Positions 51,956-60,602 of a stretch of 64,000 nt of DNA are shown in pieces. The notes under the pieces were generated by a model that saw nothing but the letters and a program-made list of their open reading frames with translations, did not search any database and was not told where the DNA came from. A program made the translations under genes and the position numbers. Source of the stretch: an uncultured cyanobacterium (GTDB lineage Bacteria > Cyanobacteriota > Cyanobacteriia > PCC-6307 > Cyanobiaceae); assembly GCA_903935205.1 (NCBI GenBank), contig CAIZQU010000114.1, positions 62,001-126,000 on the forward strand, given 5' to 3'. The stretch's first letter is position 1. Every line of letters starts with the position of its first letter.

Positions 51956-52028
51956 GATCTGAACGATAACGTATTAAATGCGAAGGTAGGTCCCATCACT
52001 ATGGATTTCCAGGCCTATCGGGCGCGCA

Positions 52029-52047
52029 CCCCCTCTTAAGGGGGGGG
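52029..52047. other. C-run/G-run hairpin upstream of the giant gene
   Basis: A run of five C is separated by a short AT-centred core (CTTAAG) from a run of eight G, about 75 bases upstream of the giant gene's first codon. It could be a transcript end for the broken gene at 52117, or a 5' leader element. Nothing decides between these. Confidence 0.35.
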
Positions 52048-52116
52048 CTTGTACATGGTTTGTAATGCTTAACGCAATACCGGCGAAGGCTGGCTGGCAT
52101 CGGCTGGGGTAGCGCC

Positions 52117-52998
52117 TCAAGCGGCCTGACCGGAGCCGACGATCGATGCGCCAAGCCCTGAGACCCATGGCGATGGCACAGAGCCTGCTTTCCATCCCGC
52201 TCGACAACCCACAAGCTGGACCCGATCGCAGCGATTCAAGCGATGCTGGCGGCAACGGCGACGCCAATCAACAGGGACATGGGCCGAATTGATCGTGCAG
52301 TGGCCGATGGCGACGGCATCATCGAGCGCCTGGCTGATCACACCCGGGGAGTGCCTGGAGGTTTGCTTGGGGCCCCACGTACTGATCAAAGGGAGGACAG
52401 TCTGGCCCTCCTGGGCGGCGATGGCATCGATGACCATGCCGACGGTGGCGGGAGGGATGGCCTTGTTGCAAACGCTGAGGAGATCATCGCTGTGGCGCTG
52501 CTTACTGGTGGTGATCCTTTTGGTGGCGTGCCAGTCGAATGCAATGGCCTCAACGATGAGCTGGTCATGTTTGCCCCAGCGCTGATACCTCAGTGCTGAT
52601 ATCTGCTGCTGTTTTCGCATCACAGGGATTGATTCGCCCTTCATCGAGACGTCGTTGTGCTCATCGCCGATATCGCCTGCGGCCTTGAGCCAGACCACGG
52701 GATGGGCAGCGATGCGCCAATCCTGGCGGCGGCCGTCCTTGGTGGGCAGGAAGCGGTGCCGCCAGAGCCAGGCCTTGCCGCCGGCGAGGCATCCCCAAGA
52801 AGAAGGCCAGTGCCGTCCCAGACCTCAGTAGCGCCGTGATCGCTTTGGCACAGCGCGAACTCCTTTGTCGGTCAGCACCAGGAGCCCACTGACACCACCA
52901 CAATCCATGGCCTGCCTGGGTTTTGCCGGGATGCGCTGGAACGCCCAAACAGCGGAAACCCAGAGCAGGACAGTGGGTCTCGGGAATCGGTGGGACAT
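52117..52998 (-). pseudogene. Unrecognised gene interrupted by one TGA
   Basis: A single minus-strand frame runs from an ATG at 52998 (MSHRFPRPTVLLW) to a stop at 52117, broken only by a TGA at 52825-52827. Before the stop it reads AMDCGGVSGLLVLTDKGVRA; after it, GKAWLWRHRFLPTKDGRRQD and AAHPVVWLKAAGDIGDEHND, then SALRYQRWGKHDQLIVEAIA, SDDLLSVCNKAIPPATVGMV and ISQALDDAVAIGHCTINSAH. Frame continuity and protein-like composition across the TGA argue for a recently lost gene. I recognise no family. Programmed stop read-through is less likely, as the flanking bases show no special structure. The tRNA-Ser gene lies 40 bases upstream. Confidence 0.45.
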
Positions 52999-53037
52999 GG
53001 CGGGAGCCCGCGGGGATCCACCTTTTGAGCTCTGAAA

Positions 53038-53122
53038 CGGAGAGGGTGGGATTCGAACCCACGGAAGGTTGCCCTTCAAACGATTTCGAGTCGTTCGCTT
53101 TCGACCACTCAGCCACCTCTCC
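53038..53122 (-). tRNA. tRNA-Ser (anticodon CGA)
   Basis: Read on the minus strand, acceptor GGAGAGG (53116-53122) pairs with CCTCTCC (53039-53045). The D-arm contains GCTGAGTGGTCGAAAGC, the anticodon stem-loop is AACGACTCGAAATCGTT with anticodon CGA, a long variable arm (AAGGGCAACCTT) follows as required for class II Ser tRNAs, and the T-arm is GTGGGTTCGAATCCCAC. The discriminator base is G (53038), as in Ser tRNAs. CCA is not encoded. Confidence 0.97.
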
Positions 53123-53189
53123 CTGTCCGCCCGGCCCCCGATGGCCCCCGAGGGGAGCCGCCGCGGCCGGGCGATCGGGCCTTACCGCC

Positions 53190-53205
53190 CGATGCTTCGG
53201 CATCG
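53190..53205. terminator. Tetraloop hairpin after comEC
   Basis: CGATGC-TTCG-GCATCG is a perfect six-pair stem with a TTCG tetraloop on the plus strand (CGAA on the minus). It lies about 11 bases beyond the comEC stop, between that gene and tRNA-Ser, so it probably marks the end of the comEC transcript. No T-run accompanies it. Confidence 0.5.
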
Positions 53206-53215
53206 TAGACAGCGA

Positions 53216-55123
53216 TCACCCCTTGCTCCAGACCAGGGATCCACTGCCTCCGGTGGCGGACCAGCCTCGGGGCAGCGCTCGAGCCCGGGGCTCCGGGCCG
53301 CTCAGCCACACGGTCGGCGCCTGCAGGCCCTGAATCCGGCCCCGTTCCGCCGGCCGCGGGGTGAAACCCAGCCAGAGGGCAGCCGGCGCCGGTCGGTCGG
53401 CCTGGAGCGGCAGGCTGGCCAGGGCCTGGCGATCCGGCAGCAGCAGCCAGCGCCGGTCGCCGATCGCCAGCCCCAGGGCCTGGCTGTCGGGCGCCAGAGC
53501 TTCGAGTTCCAGTCCGGGGCTGCGCAACCGCTGCCCCACCGCCAGGCTGCCCTCGCCGTCGCCGCTCAGCAGTGCCAGCCCCGCCTGGGACCGCCAGCAG
53601 CTCGGATCGGCCGGCGACACCGGATCGAGCAGCAGCAGCCAGTCGTAGCGGACCACCCCCAGCCCCTGGGCCAAGCGTGCGGCCTGCCGGCAGCTGTGGG
53701 GATCGCCGCGACTGGCCACCAGGGCCGCCCTCCCCTGGTGGCGAGCCACCAGCAGATCGAGGGGATCCTGGTGCACCAACACCAGGGCATCAGCCCGCAG
53801 GGCGCCGAGGTGGAGCAGTCCCGTCAGCAGCAGCAGCGCCAGGGCAGGCCAGCGCCAGCGCCGCGCCAGGGACGGCAGCAGCAGCGTGAGCAGGGCAAGA
53901 GTGAAGACCAGCACCAGCAGCGGCTGGGGCCGTCCGGTCTGCCACTGGGCCATCGGCAGGCTGGCGAACAGCTGGGCCACCAGCAGCAGCAGCCGCGATG
54001 GCAGGGCGATCGCCCAGGCCAGGGCCGGCAACAGTGGCGGCAGCAGCAGAGCCACCAGCGCCATCGCCATCGCCCCGAGGGTGAGGGGGGTGAGCAGGGG
54101 TTCGGCCAGCAGGTTGGCCGGCACCGCATAGAGCGGCACCACCCCGAAGTGGATCAGCTGCAGAGGCAGGGTCCAGAGCGAGGCCGCCAGGGGCACGGCC
54201 ACCGCCGCGGCCAGCAGGCGCCGCAGGCGGCCAGGGGCGGCACCGGCCAGGAGCGCCTCCAGCGGGCCGGCGCTGACCAGCAGCCCTGCCGTGGCCGCCA
54301 CCGACAACTGGAAGCCCAGATCCGCCCACCACAGCGGCCGCAGCAGCAGCATCAACACCACCGTCAGCCCCAGCAGCCCGATCGGCCGGCCCCGCCGTCC
54401 CCCCTCCACGATCAACAGGGCCAGGGATCCGGCCACCACCGCCCGCACCACCGACGCCTGGGGCCCCGCCAGCAGCAGGAACAGCACGATCGCCCCGCCC
54501 GCCAGGGGCAACCGCAGCCCCCGCCCCAGGGGCCGCGCCACCACCTGCACCGCACCGAGCAGAACCGTGAGGTGAAAGCCCGAGGCGGCCAGGGCATGGG
54601 AGAGTCCGGCGGCCCGGAAATCGGCCGTGAGCGCCTCCGGTAGGGGCACCACGGCGCTGCCCAGCACCAGGGCCGCCAGCAGCCCGCCAACCTCCGGTCC
54701 GGCCACCGCCAGGAAGCGATCGGCGATGCGGCGCCGCTGATCGGCCACCGGCGTGAACGGGCGCTGCAGCACCCGCCAGCCCTCGACCCGCAGCTCGGTG
54801 TGAATGCCCTGGCGCGCCAGCCGCTCCGCGGCGCCGGCCAGCAGCGGATGGGGGGCGCTGCGGGGCCGCCGCAGGGTGCCGCGCACCTCCAGCAGCCAGC
54901 CCTCCTGCAGATCCGGACACCGCCCGAAGCGCAGGGCCGTGGCACCGGCGACGGACGCCGCGCCGGGCTGCAGCTCAAGCACCCCCCGACAGGGCCCAGG
55001 GGCGGGCCGCAGATCGGCCTGCAACCGTCCCCGCAGCTGCACCGGGGTACCGCCGGCACCATCCGCCAGCAGGCGCAGGGGATCACGGGGACCCGGGGCC
55101 TGGGCCTGAACACAACGGACCAC
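53216..55123 (-). CDS. comEC: ComEC/Rec2-type DNA uptake channel protein
   Basis: At least 635 residues. The competence domain signature is present: AGLSHALAASGFHLTVLLGA (about residues 176-195), preceded by the OB-fold-like region and by ALVLGSAVVPLPEALTADFR. Roughly ten hydrophobic helices follow. The C-terminal part (ADALVLVHQDPLDLLVARHQ and the following ~170 residues) looks like a degenerate metallo-beta-lactamase-type domain without the HxHxDH motif. ComEC forms the inner-membrane channel for single-stranded DNA in natural transformation. The called GTG start (55123) probably misses the first helix: the same frame upstream encodes a proline run (55205-55246, GGTGGCGGC-type repeats) and GQLVPLLGTLALALLLVV, but no ATG. 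It sits 231 bases downstream of glyQ. Confidence 0.85.
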   Translation of the reverse strand: MVRCVQAQAPGPRDPLRLLADGAGGTPVQLRGRLQADLRPAPGPCRGVLELQPGAASVAGATALRFGRCPDLQEGWLLEVRGTLRRPRSAPHPLLAGAAERLARQGIHTELRVEGWRVLQRPFTPVADQRRRIADRFLAVAGPEVGGLLAALVLGSAVVPLPEALTADFRAAGLSHALAASGFHLTVLLGAVQVVARPLGRGLRLPLAGGAIVLFLLLAGPQASVVRAVVAGSLALLIVEGGRRGRPIGLLGLTVVLMLLLRPLWWADLGFQLSVAATAGLLVSAGPLEALLAGAAPGRLRRLLAAAVAVPLAASLWTLPLQLIHFGVVPLYAVPANLLAEPLLTPLTLGAMAMALVALLLPPLLPALAWAIALPSRLLLLVAQLFASLPMAQWQTGRPQPLLVLVFTLALLTLLLPSLARRWRWPALALLLLTGLLHLGALRADALVLVHQDPLDLLVARHQGRAALVASRGDPHSCRQAARLAQGLGVVRYDWLLLLDPVSPADPSCWRSQAGLALLSGDGEGSLAVGQRLRSPGLELEALAPDSQALGLAIGDRRWLLLPDRQALASLPLQADRPAPAALWLGFTPRPAERGRIQGLQAPTVWLSGPEPRARALPRGWSATGGSGSLVWSKG

Positions 55124-55354
55124 GAGCAGCAGGGCCAGGGCCAGGGTGCCGAGCAGCGGGACAAGCTGCCCGGGGGCAGGGCGCCGCCGCCACCAGGGCG
55201 GGACAGGGCGTGGTGGCGGTGGTGGCGGCGGCGGCGGTGGTTGTAGTGCCGAGGGTCGGGCGGAGAGGTTCAGGGGGGGGCAGGGGAGGCTGCTCCAGGG
55301 TTCCCAGCCGCCGACGGGATCCCCCCGACCCCGACCCCGATCAGGCGACCAGGA

Positions 55355-56320
55355 TCAGGCGGGCACCGGCGCGGCGGGCTCGCCGGCAGCGCTGCCGGCC
55401 TGCGCTTCGGGGGCATCCTCCGGATGGGCGCGGAACCAGGTCTGGCGGGCGTCACCCTCGAGCAGCGGGAAACCGAGCCGGCGACGCTCCGCCAGCCAGG
55501 CCTCCGCCACCTGGCGGGCCAGGGCACGGATGCGGCCGATGGTGGCGGTGCGTTCCGTCACCGAGATCACACCCCTGGCCTCCAGCAGGTTGAAGGTGTG
55601 GCTGCACTTGAGCACGAAGTCGAGGGCTGGGGCCGGCAGGGCCGCCGCCACCAGGGCGCTGGCCTCGGCCTCATAGAGGGCGAACAGACGCTGCAGCCGC
55701 TCGGGATCGGAGGCCTCGAAGTTGTAGGTGCACTGGCCCTTTTCAAAAGGCAGCCAGATGTCGCCATAGCTGCGCTGGCCGTTCCAGCGAAGCTCCCAGA
55801 TGCTCTCCACATCCTGCAGATACATCGCTAGCCGCTCCAGTCCGTAGGTGATCTCGATCGACACCGGCCGGCAATCGAGACCGCCGCACTGCTGGAAATA
55901 GGTGAACTGGGTGACCTCCATGCCATCGAGCCACACCTCCCAACCCACCCCCCAGGCCCCCAGGGTCGGCGACTCCCAGTTGTCCTCCACGAAGCGGATG
56001 TCGTGCTCCGCCTGGCGAATGCCGAGGGCTTCGAGGGAGGCCAGATAGGTCTCCTGGATCGCATCCGGGCTGGGCTTGATCAGCACCTGATATTGGAAAT
56101 AGTGCTGGGCCCGGTTCGGGTTGTCGCCGTAGCGGCCATCGGTGGGCCGACGACAGGGTTCCGGATAGGCCACGGCCCAGGGCTCCGGCCCCAGCGCCCG
56201 CAGCACGGTGTGGGGGCTCATCGTGCCCGCCCCCTTCTCGGTGTCGTAGGGCTGCAGGATCAGGCACCCCTGCTGCGCCCAGAAACGGTTGAGGGTGGCG
56301 ACGATGTCCTGAAAGTGCAT
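55355..56320 (-). CDS. glyQ: Glycyl-tRNA synthetase alpha subunit
   Basis: The product is 321 residues, starting [20 protein letters not shown]. Family hallmarks follow: [95 protein letters not shown] and the class II motif [13 protein letters not shown]. The enzyme pairs with GlyS (not in the window) as an alpha2-beta2 tetramer to charge tRNA-Gly in the cytosol. The C-terminus carries an Ala/Pro/Glu-rich extension of about 20 residues beyond the usual ~295-300. The gene is 135 bases downstream of the LysM gene on the same strand. Confidence 0.97.
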   Translation of the reverse strand: MHFQDIVATLNRFWAQQGCLILQPYDTEKGAGTMSPHTVLRALGPEPWAVAYPEPCRRPTDGRYGDNPNRAQHYFQYQVLIKPSPDAIQETYLASLEALGIRQAEHDIRFVEDNWESPTLGAWGVGWEVWLDGMEVTQFTYFQQCGGLDCRPVSIEITYGLERLAMYLQDVESIWELRWNGQRSYGDIWLPFEKGQCTYNFEASDPERLQRLFALYEAEASALVAAALPAPALDFVLKCSHTFNLLEARGVISVTERTATIGRIRALARQVAEAWLAERRRLGFPLLEGDARQTWFRAHPEDAPEAQAGSAAGEPAAPVPA

Positions 56321-56455
56321 CAGACGTCCTGGCAGTGCATCCGAACCATGCGGGGCGCCGGGCGGGCACCCCGCGGGGCCTTCATGGTGCCATGGGGGCC
56401 GGGCCCCCTCGGGCCGCCCCCTGGCCGTTCGCGACTGGGGAGTCCCCCTCTCCGT

Positions 56456-56893
56456 TCACCCCCTGGGGATGCGCAGCTTCTGGCCGGGGAAGATCAGATC
56501 GGGGTCCTCGATCACCTCGCGGTTGGCCTCGAAGATCTCGGTATAGCGGGCGCCGCTGCCATAGACCCGCTCAGCGATCGCCCAGAGGCTGTCGCCCTCC
56601 TGAACCAGCACGAATTCGGCGCTGCCGCCACCGGCACCGGCCAGGGAGCCCGCCTCCACCTTGCCGACGCCCTCGACATTCCCGGCCATCAACACCGCCT
56701 TCTCATAGGCGGCCTGATCGCTGGCGGTGCCACTGATCACCGCGGTCTCCCCGTCGAGGCTGACCTGCAGGTCGCTGACGCCGGGGTTGTTGGCCTCGAT
56801 GTGCTGCTTGAGCTTGTCAGCGGCATTGGCCTCGCCGCGCTTGAAGACATTCTTGCCGACGTTGGCGACGAAGTCGAACAGGGGAACGCCCAT
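56456..56893 (-). CDS. BON and LysM domain protein (YgaU/Kbp type)
   Basis: The product is 145 residues. Residues ~1-25 (MGVPLFDFVANVGKNVFKRG) match the start of YgaU/Kbp proteins. A BON domain spans ~26-85 (VSDLQVSLDGETAVISGTAS) and a LysM domain ~95-143 (VQEGDSLWAIAERVYG, FPGQKLRIP). There is no signal peptide, as in E. coli Kbp, a cytoplasmic potassium-binding protein. Peptidoglycan binding after non-classical export is the alternative implied by LysM. A short Gly/Ala linker joins the domains. It lies between menG and glyQ on the same strand. Confidence 0.9.
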   Translation of the reverse strand: MGVPLFDFVANVGKNVFKRGEANAADKLKQHIEANNPGVSDLQVSLDGETAVISGTASDQAAYEKAVLMAGNVEGVGKVEAGSLAGAGGGSAEFVLVQEGDSLWAIAERVYGSGARYTEIFEANREVIEDPDLIFPGQKLRIPRG

Positions 56894-56959
56894 GACCGTT
56901 GAAGAAGAGAGCCCAGGCTAGGCAGAGCCAGGCCAGGACACATCCGGCCGGCCGGGGGG

Positions 56960-56985
56960 ACCAGGTGCGGATCCCGGCACCTGGT
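56960..56985 (-). terminator. Nine-pair hairpin after menG
   Basis: ACCAGGTGC (56960-56968) is matched by its exact complement GCACCTGGT (56977-56985) around an eight-base loop, starting about 20 bases after the menG stop. It lacks a T-run on the minus strand, so factor-independent termination is uncertain. Confidence 0.5.
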
Positions 56986-57003
56986 TCCTCCACCTGTCGG
57001 GCA

Positions 57004-57726
57004 TCAGGCCACCAGCTCCAGCAGCCCCATCAGCCCCGCCGCCAGCGGGCGATGGCGCACCTGCCGGAAGCCGGCAGCCCTGGCCAGGGCCTCCTGCTCC
57101 GTGGCACCGGGGAAGCGGCGCAGACTGCTCTCGAGATAGGCGTACTGGTCGTTCAGGCCGACGCTGCGGGCGGCGGGCACCACGAGGTTGCGCAGATAGA
57201 AGCGCTGGAAGGCGGCCACGGCCCCCGCCCCAAGCAGGTCGGGGCTGGTTTCCGGCCGGTTGAAATCGAGCACCGCCGCCCTTCCCCCAGGCCGCAGCAG
57301 GCGCCGCAGCTCCCGCAGGCCGGCGCCTGGATCCGCCAGGTTGCGCAGGCCGTAGGCCATGGCGGCCCCATCGGCCCAGCCCCCATCGAGACCGGTGGCC
57401 AGGGCATCGCCGCAAGCAAACCGCAACGGCAGCCAGGGTTGAGCCGCCGCACGCCGCCGCGCCACCAGCAACGGCGCTTCGGCGGCATCGAGGCCGAGAA
57501 CATGGCCGCCGGGTCGTACGCCCTGGGCCAGCAGCAGGGCCAGATCACCGGTGCCGCAGCAGAGATCGAGCAGCCGCTGACCGGGTCGGGGACGGATCCA
57601 GGCCAGGGCCTGGCGCTTCCAGAAGCGATGCAGCCCGAGGCTGAGCAGATCGTTGAGCAGGTCGTAGCGGGGCGCGATCGTTTCGAACAGATGCCGCACC
57701 GCCTGAGGATCGCCGGGGGTCACCAT
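57004..57726 (-). CDS. menG: MenG/UbiE-type quinone C-methyltransferase
   Basis: The product is 240 residues, a class I SAM-dependent methyltransferase. The family start is VRHLFETIAPRYDLLNDLLS followed by LGLHRFWKRQAL; SAM motif I is LLDLCCGTGDLALLLA; the acidic strand-2 motif is VLGLDAAEAPLL; later motifs are GGWADGAAMAYGLRNLADPG and GGRAAVLDFNRPE. In cyanobacteria this enzyme methylates the naphthoquinone ring in the last step of phylloquinone (vitamin K1) synthesis for photosystem I. I use menG on that basis; ubiE is the older name. It is transcribed away from hisF and the small membrane protein gene, on the same strand, with a 45-base gap. Confidence 0.93.
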   Translation of the reverse strand: MVTPGDPQAVRHLFETIAPRYDLLNDLLSLGLHRFWKRQALAWIRPRPGQRLLDLCCGTGDLALLLAQGVRPGGHVLGLDAAEAPLLVARRRAAAQPWLPLRFACGDALATGLDGGWADGAAMAYGLRNLADPGAGLRELRRLLRPGGRAAVLDFNRPETSPDLLGAGAVAAFQRFYLRNLVVPAARSVGLNDQYAYLESSLRRFPGATEQEALARAAGFRQVRHRPLAAGLMGLLELVA

Positions 57727-57771
57727 CGGCGGGCCGGACCAGGGATGGAGGGCGAGGGCATGGACGAGGGA

Positions 57772-58143
57772 TCAGGAACGGGGGCGCTCGGCGGGGGCAT
57801 CCCAGGGCAGCACGATCGCATCGAGGCTGACGCCGCTCTCGGGATCTGGACCGGCCGGCAGCAGGCCCCTGGCCTCGATCCGGCTCGGTCCGGTCAGGGT
57901 GATCACCATCACGGTGGCCAGTCCCACCGCCGCGGAGCAGACCATGCAGCCCGCCAGCATCAAGGCGAATTCGCGACGCTCACTGGCCGCCTGCATCAGC
58001 TGCAACGCCCAGGCCACCAGGCCGACCACGACGATCACCATCAGCAGGGCCAGGCCCGTGATCAGGGGAGCGTGGGACACGACCTGGGGGAGCACGACGG
58101 ACGGCTTGTTAAAGAATTCTCGCTTCTCAATGTAACGACACAT
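57772..58143 (-). CDS. Small two-helix membrane protein of unknown function
   Basis: The product is 123 residues. Two clear membrane helices are [20 protein letters not shown] and [20 protein letters not shown], with [12 protein letters not shown] between, and a Pro-rich C-terminal tail on the outside or inside ([20 protein letters not shown]). The ATG at 58143 overlaps the hisF stop by 17 bases, so the two are probably coupled; a GTG at the VVLPQVVSH stretch is an alternative start just beyond hisF. I recall no characterised homologue. Confidence 0.7.
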   Translation of the reverse strand: MCRYIEKREFFNKPSVVLPQVVSHAPLITGLALLMVIVVVGLVAWALQLMQAASERREFALMLAGCMVCSAAVGLATVMVITLTGPSRIEARGLLPAGPDPESGVSLDAIVLPWDAPAERPRS

Positions 58144-58936
58144 TGACAGCCGCCGCGCTCTCCAGGGGGCGAAGGGGCAGACCCCTCTCCAGCAGCTCGG
58201 TCTTGATCTGCTCCACGGTCAGGACCCCGTCATGCAGCAGGGAGGCCAGCAGGGCCGCCGCCGCCTTTCCCTCCTCCAGGGCTGCGGCGATGTGGTCGAT
58301 GCAGCCGGCGCCGCCGGAGGCGATCACCGGCACCTCCACCGCCTCGGCCACGGCCCGGGTCAACGCCAGGTCGTAGCCGGCCTGGGTGCCATCGCCATCC
58401 ATCGAGGTGAGCAGAATCTCGCCGGCCCCCAAAGCCACCACCCGTCGGGCCCAGGCGACCGCATCGAGACCGGTGTTCTCCCGGCCCCCGCGCACGAACA
58501 CATCCCATCCCTCACCACCGCCGAAGGCGGGATCGCGGCGGCGGGCGTCGATCGCCACCACGATGCACTGGCAGCCGAAGCGCTCAGCGCCGCGGGCCAC
58601 CAGATCGGGATCGCGCACCGCCGCGGAGTTGAGGCTCACCTTGTCCGCTCCGGCCCGCAGCAGCTCGGTGATCCCCTCCACCCCGCTGATCCCGCCCCCC
58701 ACCGTGAACGGAATCGTCACCGCCTCGGCGGTGCGGCGCACCAGATCGACCAGGGTGGCGCGGCCCTGGTGGCTGGCGGCGATGTCGAGAAACACCAGCT
58801 CATCGGCACCGGAGCTGGAGTAGCGGCAGGCCAGCTCGACCGGGTCACCGGCATCGCGGAGGCCGACGAAATTGACACCCTTGACGACCCGGCCATCGGC
58901 GACATCCAGGCAGGGAATGATGCGCTTGGCGACCAT
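58127..58936 (-). CDS. hisF: Imidazole glycerol phosphate synthase, cyclase subunit
   Basis: The product is 269 residues, a TIM barrel with all HisF signatures: [20 protein letters not shown] (catalytic Asp in CLDV), [52 protein letters not shown] (second catalytic Asp), [18 protein letters not shown] and [10 protein letters not shown]. HisF uses ammonia from HisH to make imidazole glycerol phosphate and AICAR in histidine synthesis. hisH is not adjacent. The usual length is ~253-258, so there is a slight C-terminal extension ([11 protein letters not shown]). It is divergent from petP. Confidence 0.97.
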   Translation of the reverse strand: MVAKRIIPCLDVADGRVVKGVNFVGLRDAGDPVELACRYSSSGADELVFLDIAASHQGRATLVDLVRRTAEAVTIPFTVGGGISGVEGITELLRAGADKVSLNSAAVRDPDLVARGAERFGCQCIVVAIDARRRDPAFGGGEGWDVFVRGGRENTGLDAVAWARRVVALGAGEILLTSMDGDGTQAGYDLALTRAVAEAVEVPVIASGGAGCIDHIAAALEEGKAAAALLASLLHDGVLTVEQIKTELLERGLPLRPLESAAAVNVSLH

Positions 58937-59323
58937 CCAGAGGCAGCGGCGGGATGGAAGTCAACAATGGCAGAGCTGCCGCAGGAGCTGGGGCCATGGG
59001 GCCCGGGCCAGCGGCCTCGACGGGGCTGCAGAGGCTGCCGCCATGGCCGTGGCGCGCCACGACGGCGTGATGGCACGCCATCACGCAATGGCGGCGATCG
59101 ACGCGCCCTGGGGCCGCTGGGATCCGGCGGCCTTCAGCCCCCTGCGGCCAACGGGGCCAGGGGCGGCGGGTGGGTGCCAAGGGGGCGAAGCCGAGCTCCG
59201 CCGGCAGGGCGGATGGCGCGCGGAAGCTTCCTGGGACGGTTGAACCGGCGGACCAGGGCCGACCCGGGCCTGCGATTGCGCCGCTGATAGGGTAACCCGA
59301 CCCTTCCAGCTCCCGCCCTCGCC
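58937..59323. other. Divergent hisF/petP intergenic region with two adjacent palindromes
   Basis: 387 bases without a gene. GTGGCGCGCCAC (59049-59060) is a perfect 12-base palindrome. Four bases later GCGTGATGGC (59065-59074) is followed, after AC, by its exact complement (to 59086). Together they could bind a dimeric regulator or fold as a double hairpin in a leader. The petP start is preceded by a CTCGCC-rich stretch without a strong ribosome binding site. Confidence 0.55.
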
Positions 59324-59536
59324 ATGTCCCAGGCCGCGATCAGCATCGGCTCGAAGGTGCGCATCACCCGGGTCCGCGACCGGATTCCCGCCGATCTGGT
59401 CTCCGCGCTCAAGGCCAACCCCACCGGTACCGTCACCGACTACCGCCTCACCGATGGCAAGGGCATCGGCGTGGTCGTGACCCTGGCCAATGGCGCCAGC
59501 ACCTGGTTCTTCGACGACGAGATCACCCCGGCCTGA
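59324..59536 (+). CDS. petP: PetP, small cytochrome b6f subunit (DUF2862)
   Basis: The product is 70 residues, an SH3-like beta protein: AISIGSKVRITRVRDRIPAD, then GTVTDYRLTDGKGIGVVVTL and ASTWFFDDEI. This pattern (KVR..R..DR….G.V…K.TDG.GIG.VV.l..g…WFF..E) is the DUF2862 family, identified as PetP, a peripheral cytoplasmic-side subunit of cyanobacterial cytochrome b6f that influences linear electron flow. The gene is followed 46 bases later by chlG on the same strand; both serve photosynthesis. Confidence 0.92.
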   Translation: MSQAAISIGSKVRITRVRDRIPADLVSALKANPTGTVTDYRLTDGKGIGVVVTLANGASTWFFDDEITPA

Positions 59537-59582
59537 CGGCGTCGCCCAGGTCCGTCGTCCGCCGCTGAGCCCTAACCAAACC

Positions 59583-60602
59583 GTGAGCGAGCCCATCGAT
59601 CCCTCCCGATCCGCCGAATCTGCGCCCGAGGGTGGGGCAGCCCGCCAGATGTTGGGGATGAAGGGGGCCAGCACCACCTCCAACATCTGGAAGATTCGGC
59701 TGCAGCTGATGAAACCGGTCACCTGGATTCCGTTGATCTGGGGGGTGCTCTGCGGCGCTGCGGCATCCGGCAACTTCCACTGGCGCGCCCCCGATGTGCT
59801 CGCCTCACTGGCCTGCATGCTGATGAGTGGGCCCTTGCTGGCCGGCTACACCCAGACGCTCAACGATTACTACGATCGCGAGATCGATGCGATCAACGAG
59901 CCCTATCGGCCGATTCCCTCCGGTGCGATTCCACTGGCCCAGGTCAAGCTGCAGATCTGGGTGCTGCTGATCGCCGGCTTGGCCATCGCCCTCGCCCTCG
60001 ATCTCTGGGCAGGCCATCGCACGCCCGTGCTTCTTTTGCTGGCCCTGGGCGGCTCATTCGTCAGTTACATCTACTCAGCGCCACCCCTCAAGCTCAAGCA
60101 GAACGGCTGGCTCGGCAATTACGCCCTCGGTGCCAGCTACATCGCCCTGCCCTGGTGGGCCGGCCAGGCCCTGTTCGGCCAGCTCACCTGGACCACAGCC
60201 CTGCTCACCCTGGCTTACAGCCTGGCCGGTCTCGGCATCGCGGTCGTCAACGATTTCAAGAGCGTTGAAGGCGACAGAGCCCTGGGACTGCGCTCCCTGC
60301 CGGTGGCCTTCGGCATTGAGCGGGCCAGCTGGATCAGCGCCGCGATGATCGATGGTTTCCAGCTGGCGATGGTGGCGGTGTTGATCGCGATCGGCCAGCA
60401 TTTTGCGGCCGTTCTGCTGGTGCTGCTGATCATTCCCCAGATCACCTTCCAGGACATCTGGCTGTTGCGTGATCCCCTCGCCTACGACGTGAAATATCAG
60501 GCCAGCGCCCAACCCTTTTTGGTGCTCGGCATGTTGGTCACCGCCCTGGCCATCGGTCACAGCAGCCTCACCGCAGCGGCGGCCGCGCCGCTCTCCCTTT
60601 GA
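59583..60602 (+). CDS. chlG: Chlorophyll synthase (chlorophyll a synthase)
   Basis: I start at the GTG at 59583 (339 residues), which gives a normal acidic N-terminus (SEPIDPSRSAESAPEGGAAR) and lies just beyond petP; the frame upstream overlaps petP and is not conserved-looking. UbiA-family features are LWGVLCG-like helix 1 after LQLMKPVTWIPLIW, the first Asp-rich motif NDYYDREIDAINEPYRPIPS, LPWWAGQALFG, and the second motif VVNDFKSVEGDRALGLRSLP. About eight to nine membrane helices are present. ChlG esterifies chlorophyllide a with phytyl or geranylgeranyl diphosphate in the thylakoid membrane. Its stop overlaps the TTG of the next gene (TTGA). Confidence 0.97.
   Translation: MSEPIDPSRSAESAPEGGAARQMLGMKGASTTSNIWKIRLQLMKPVTWIPLIWGVLCGAAASGNFHWRAPDVLASLACMLMSGPLLAGYTQTLNDYYDREIDAINEPYRPIPSGAIPLAQVKLQIWVLLIAGLAIALALDLWAGHRTPVLLLLALGGSFVSYIYSAPPLKLKQNGWLGNYALGASYIALPWWAGQALFGQLTWTTALLTLAYSLAGLGIAVVNDFKSVEGDRALGLRSLPVAFGIERASWISAAMIDGFQLAMVAVLIAIGQHFAAVLLVLLIIPQITFQDIWLLRDPLAYDVKYQASAQPFLVLGMLVTALAIGHSSLTAAAAAPLSL

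Noticed and set aside
52243-52599. 118-codon plus-strand frame (acidic, Gly/Asp-rich)
   Set aside because: The minus-strand frame is longer, continuous past its single stop and more protein-like.
53069-54643. 524-codon plus-strand frame rich in Gln/Arg/Pro
   Set aside because: It is antisense to comEC and tRNA-Ser; the composition is typical of a shadow frame.
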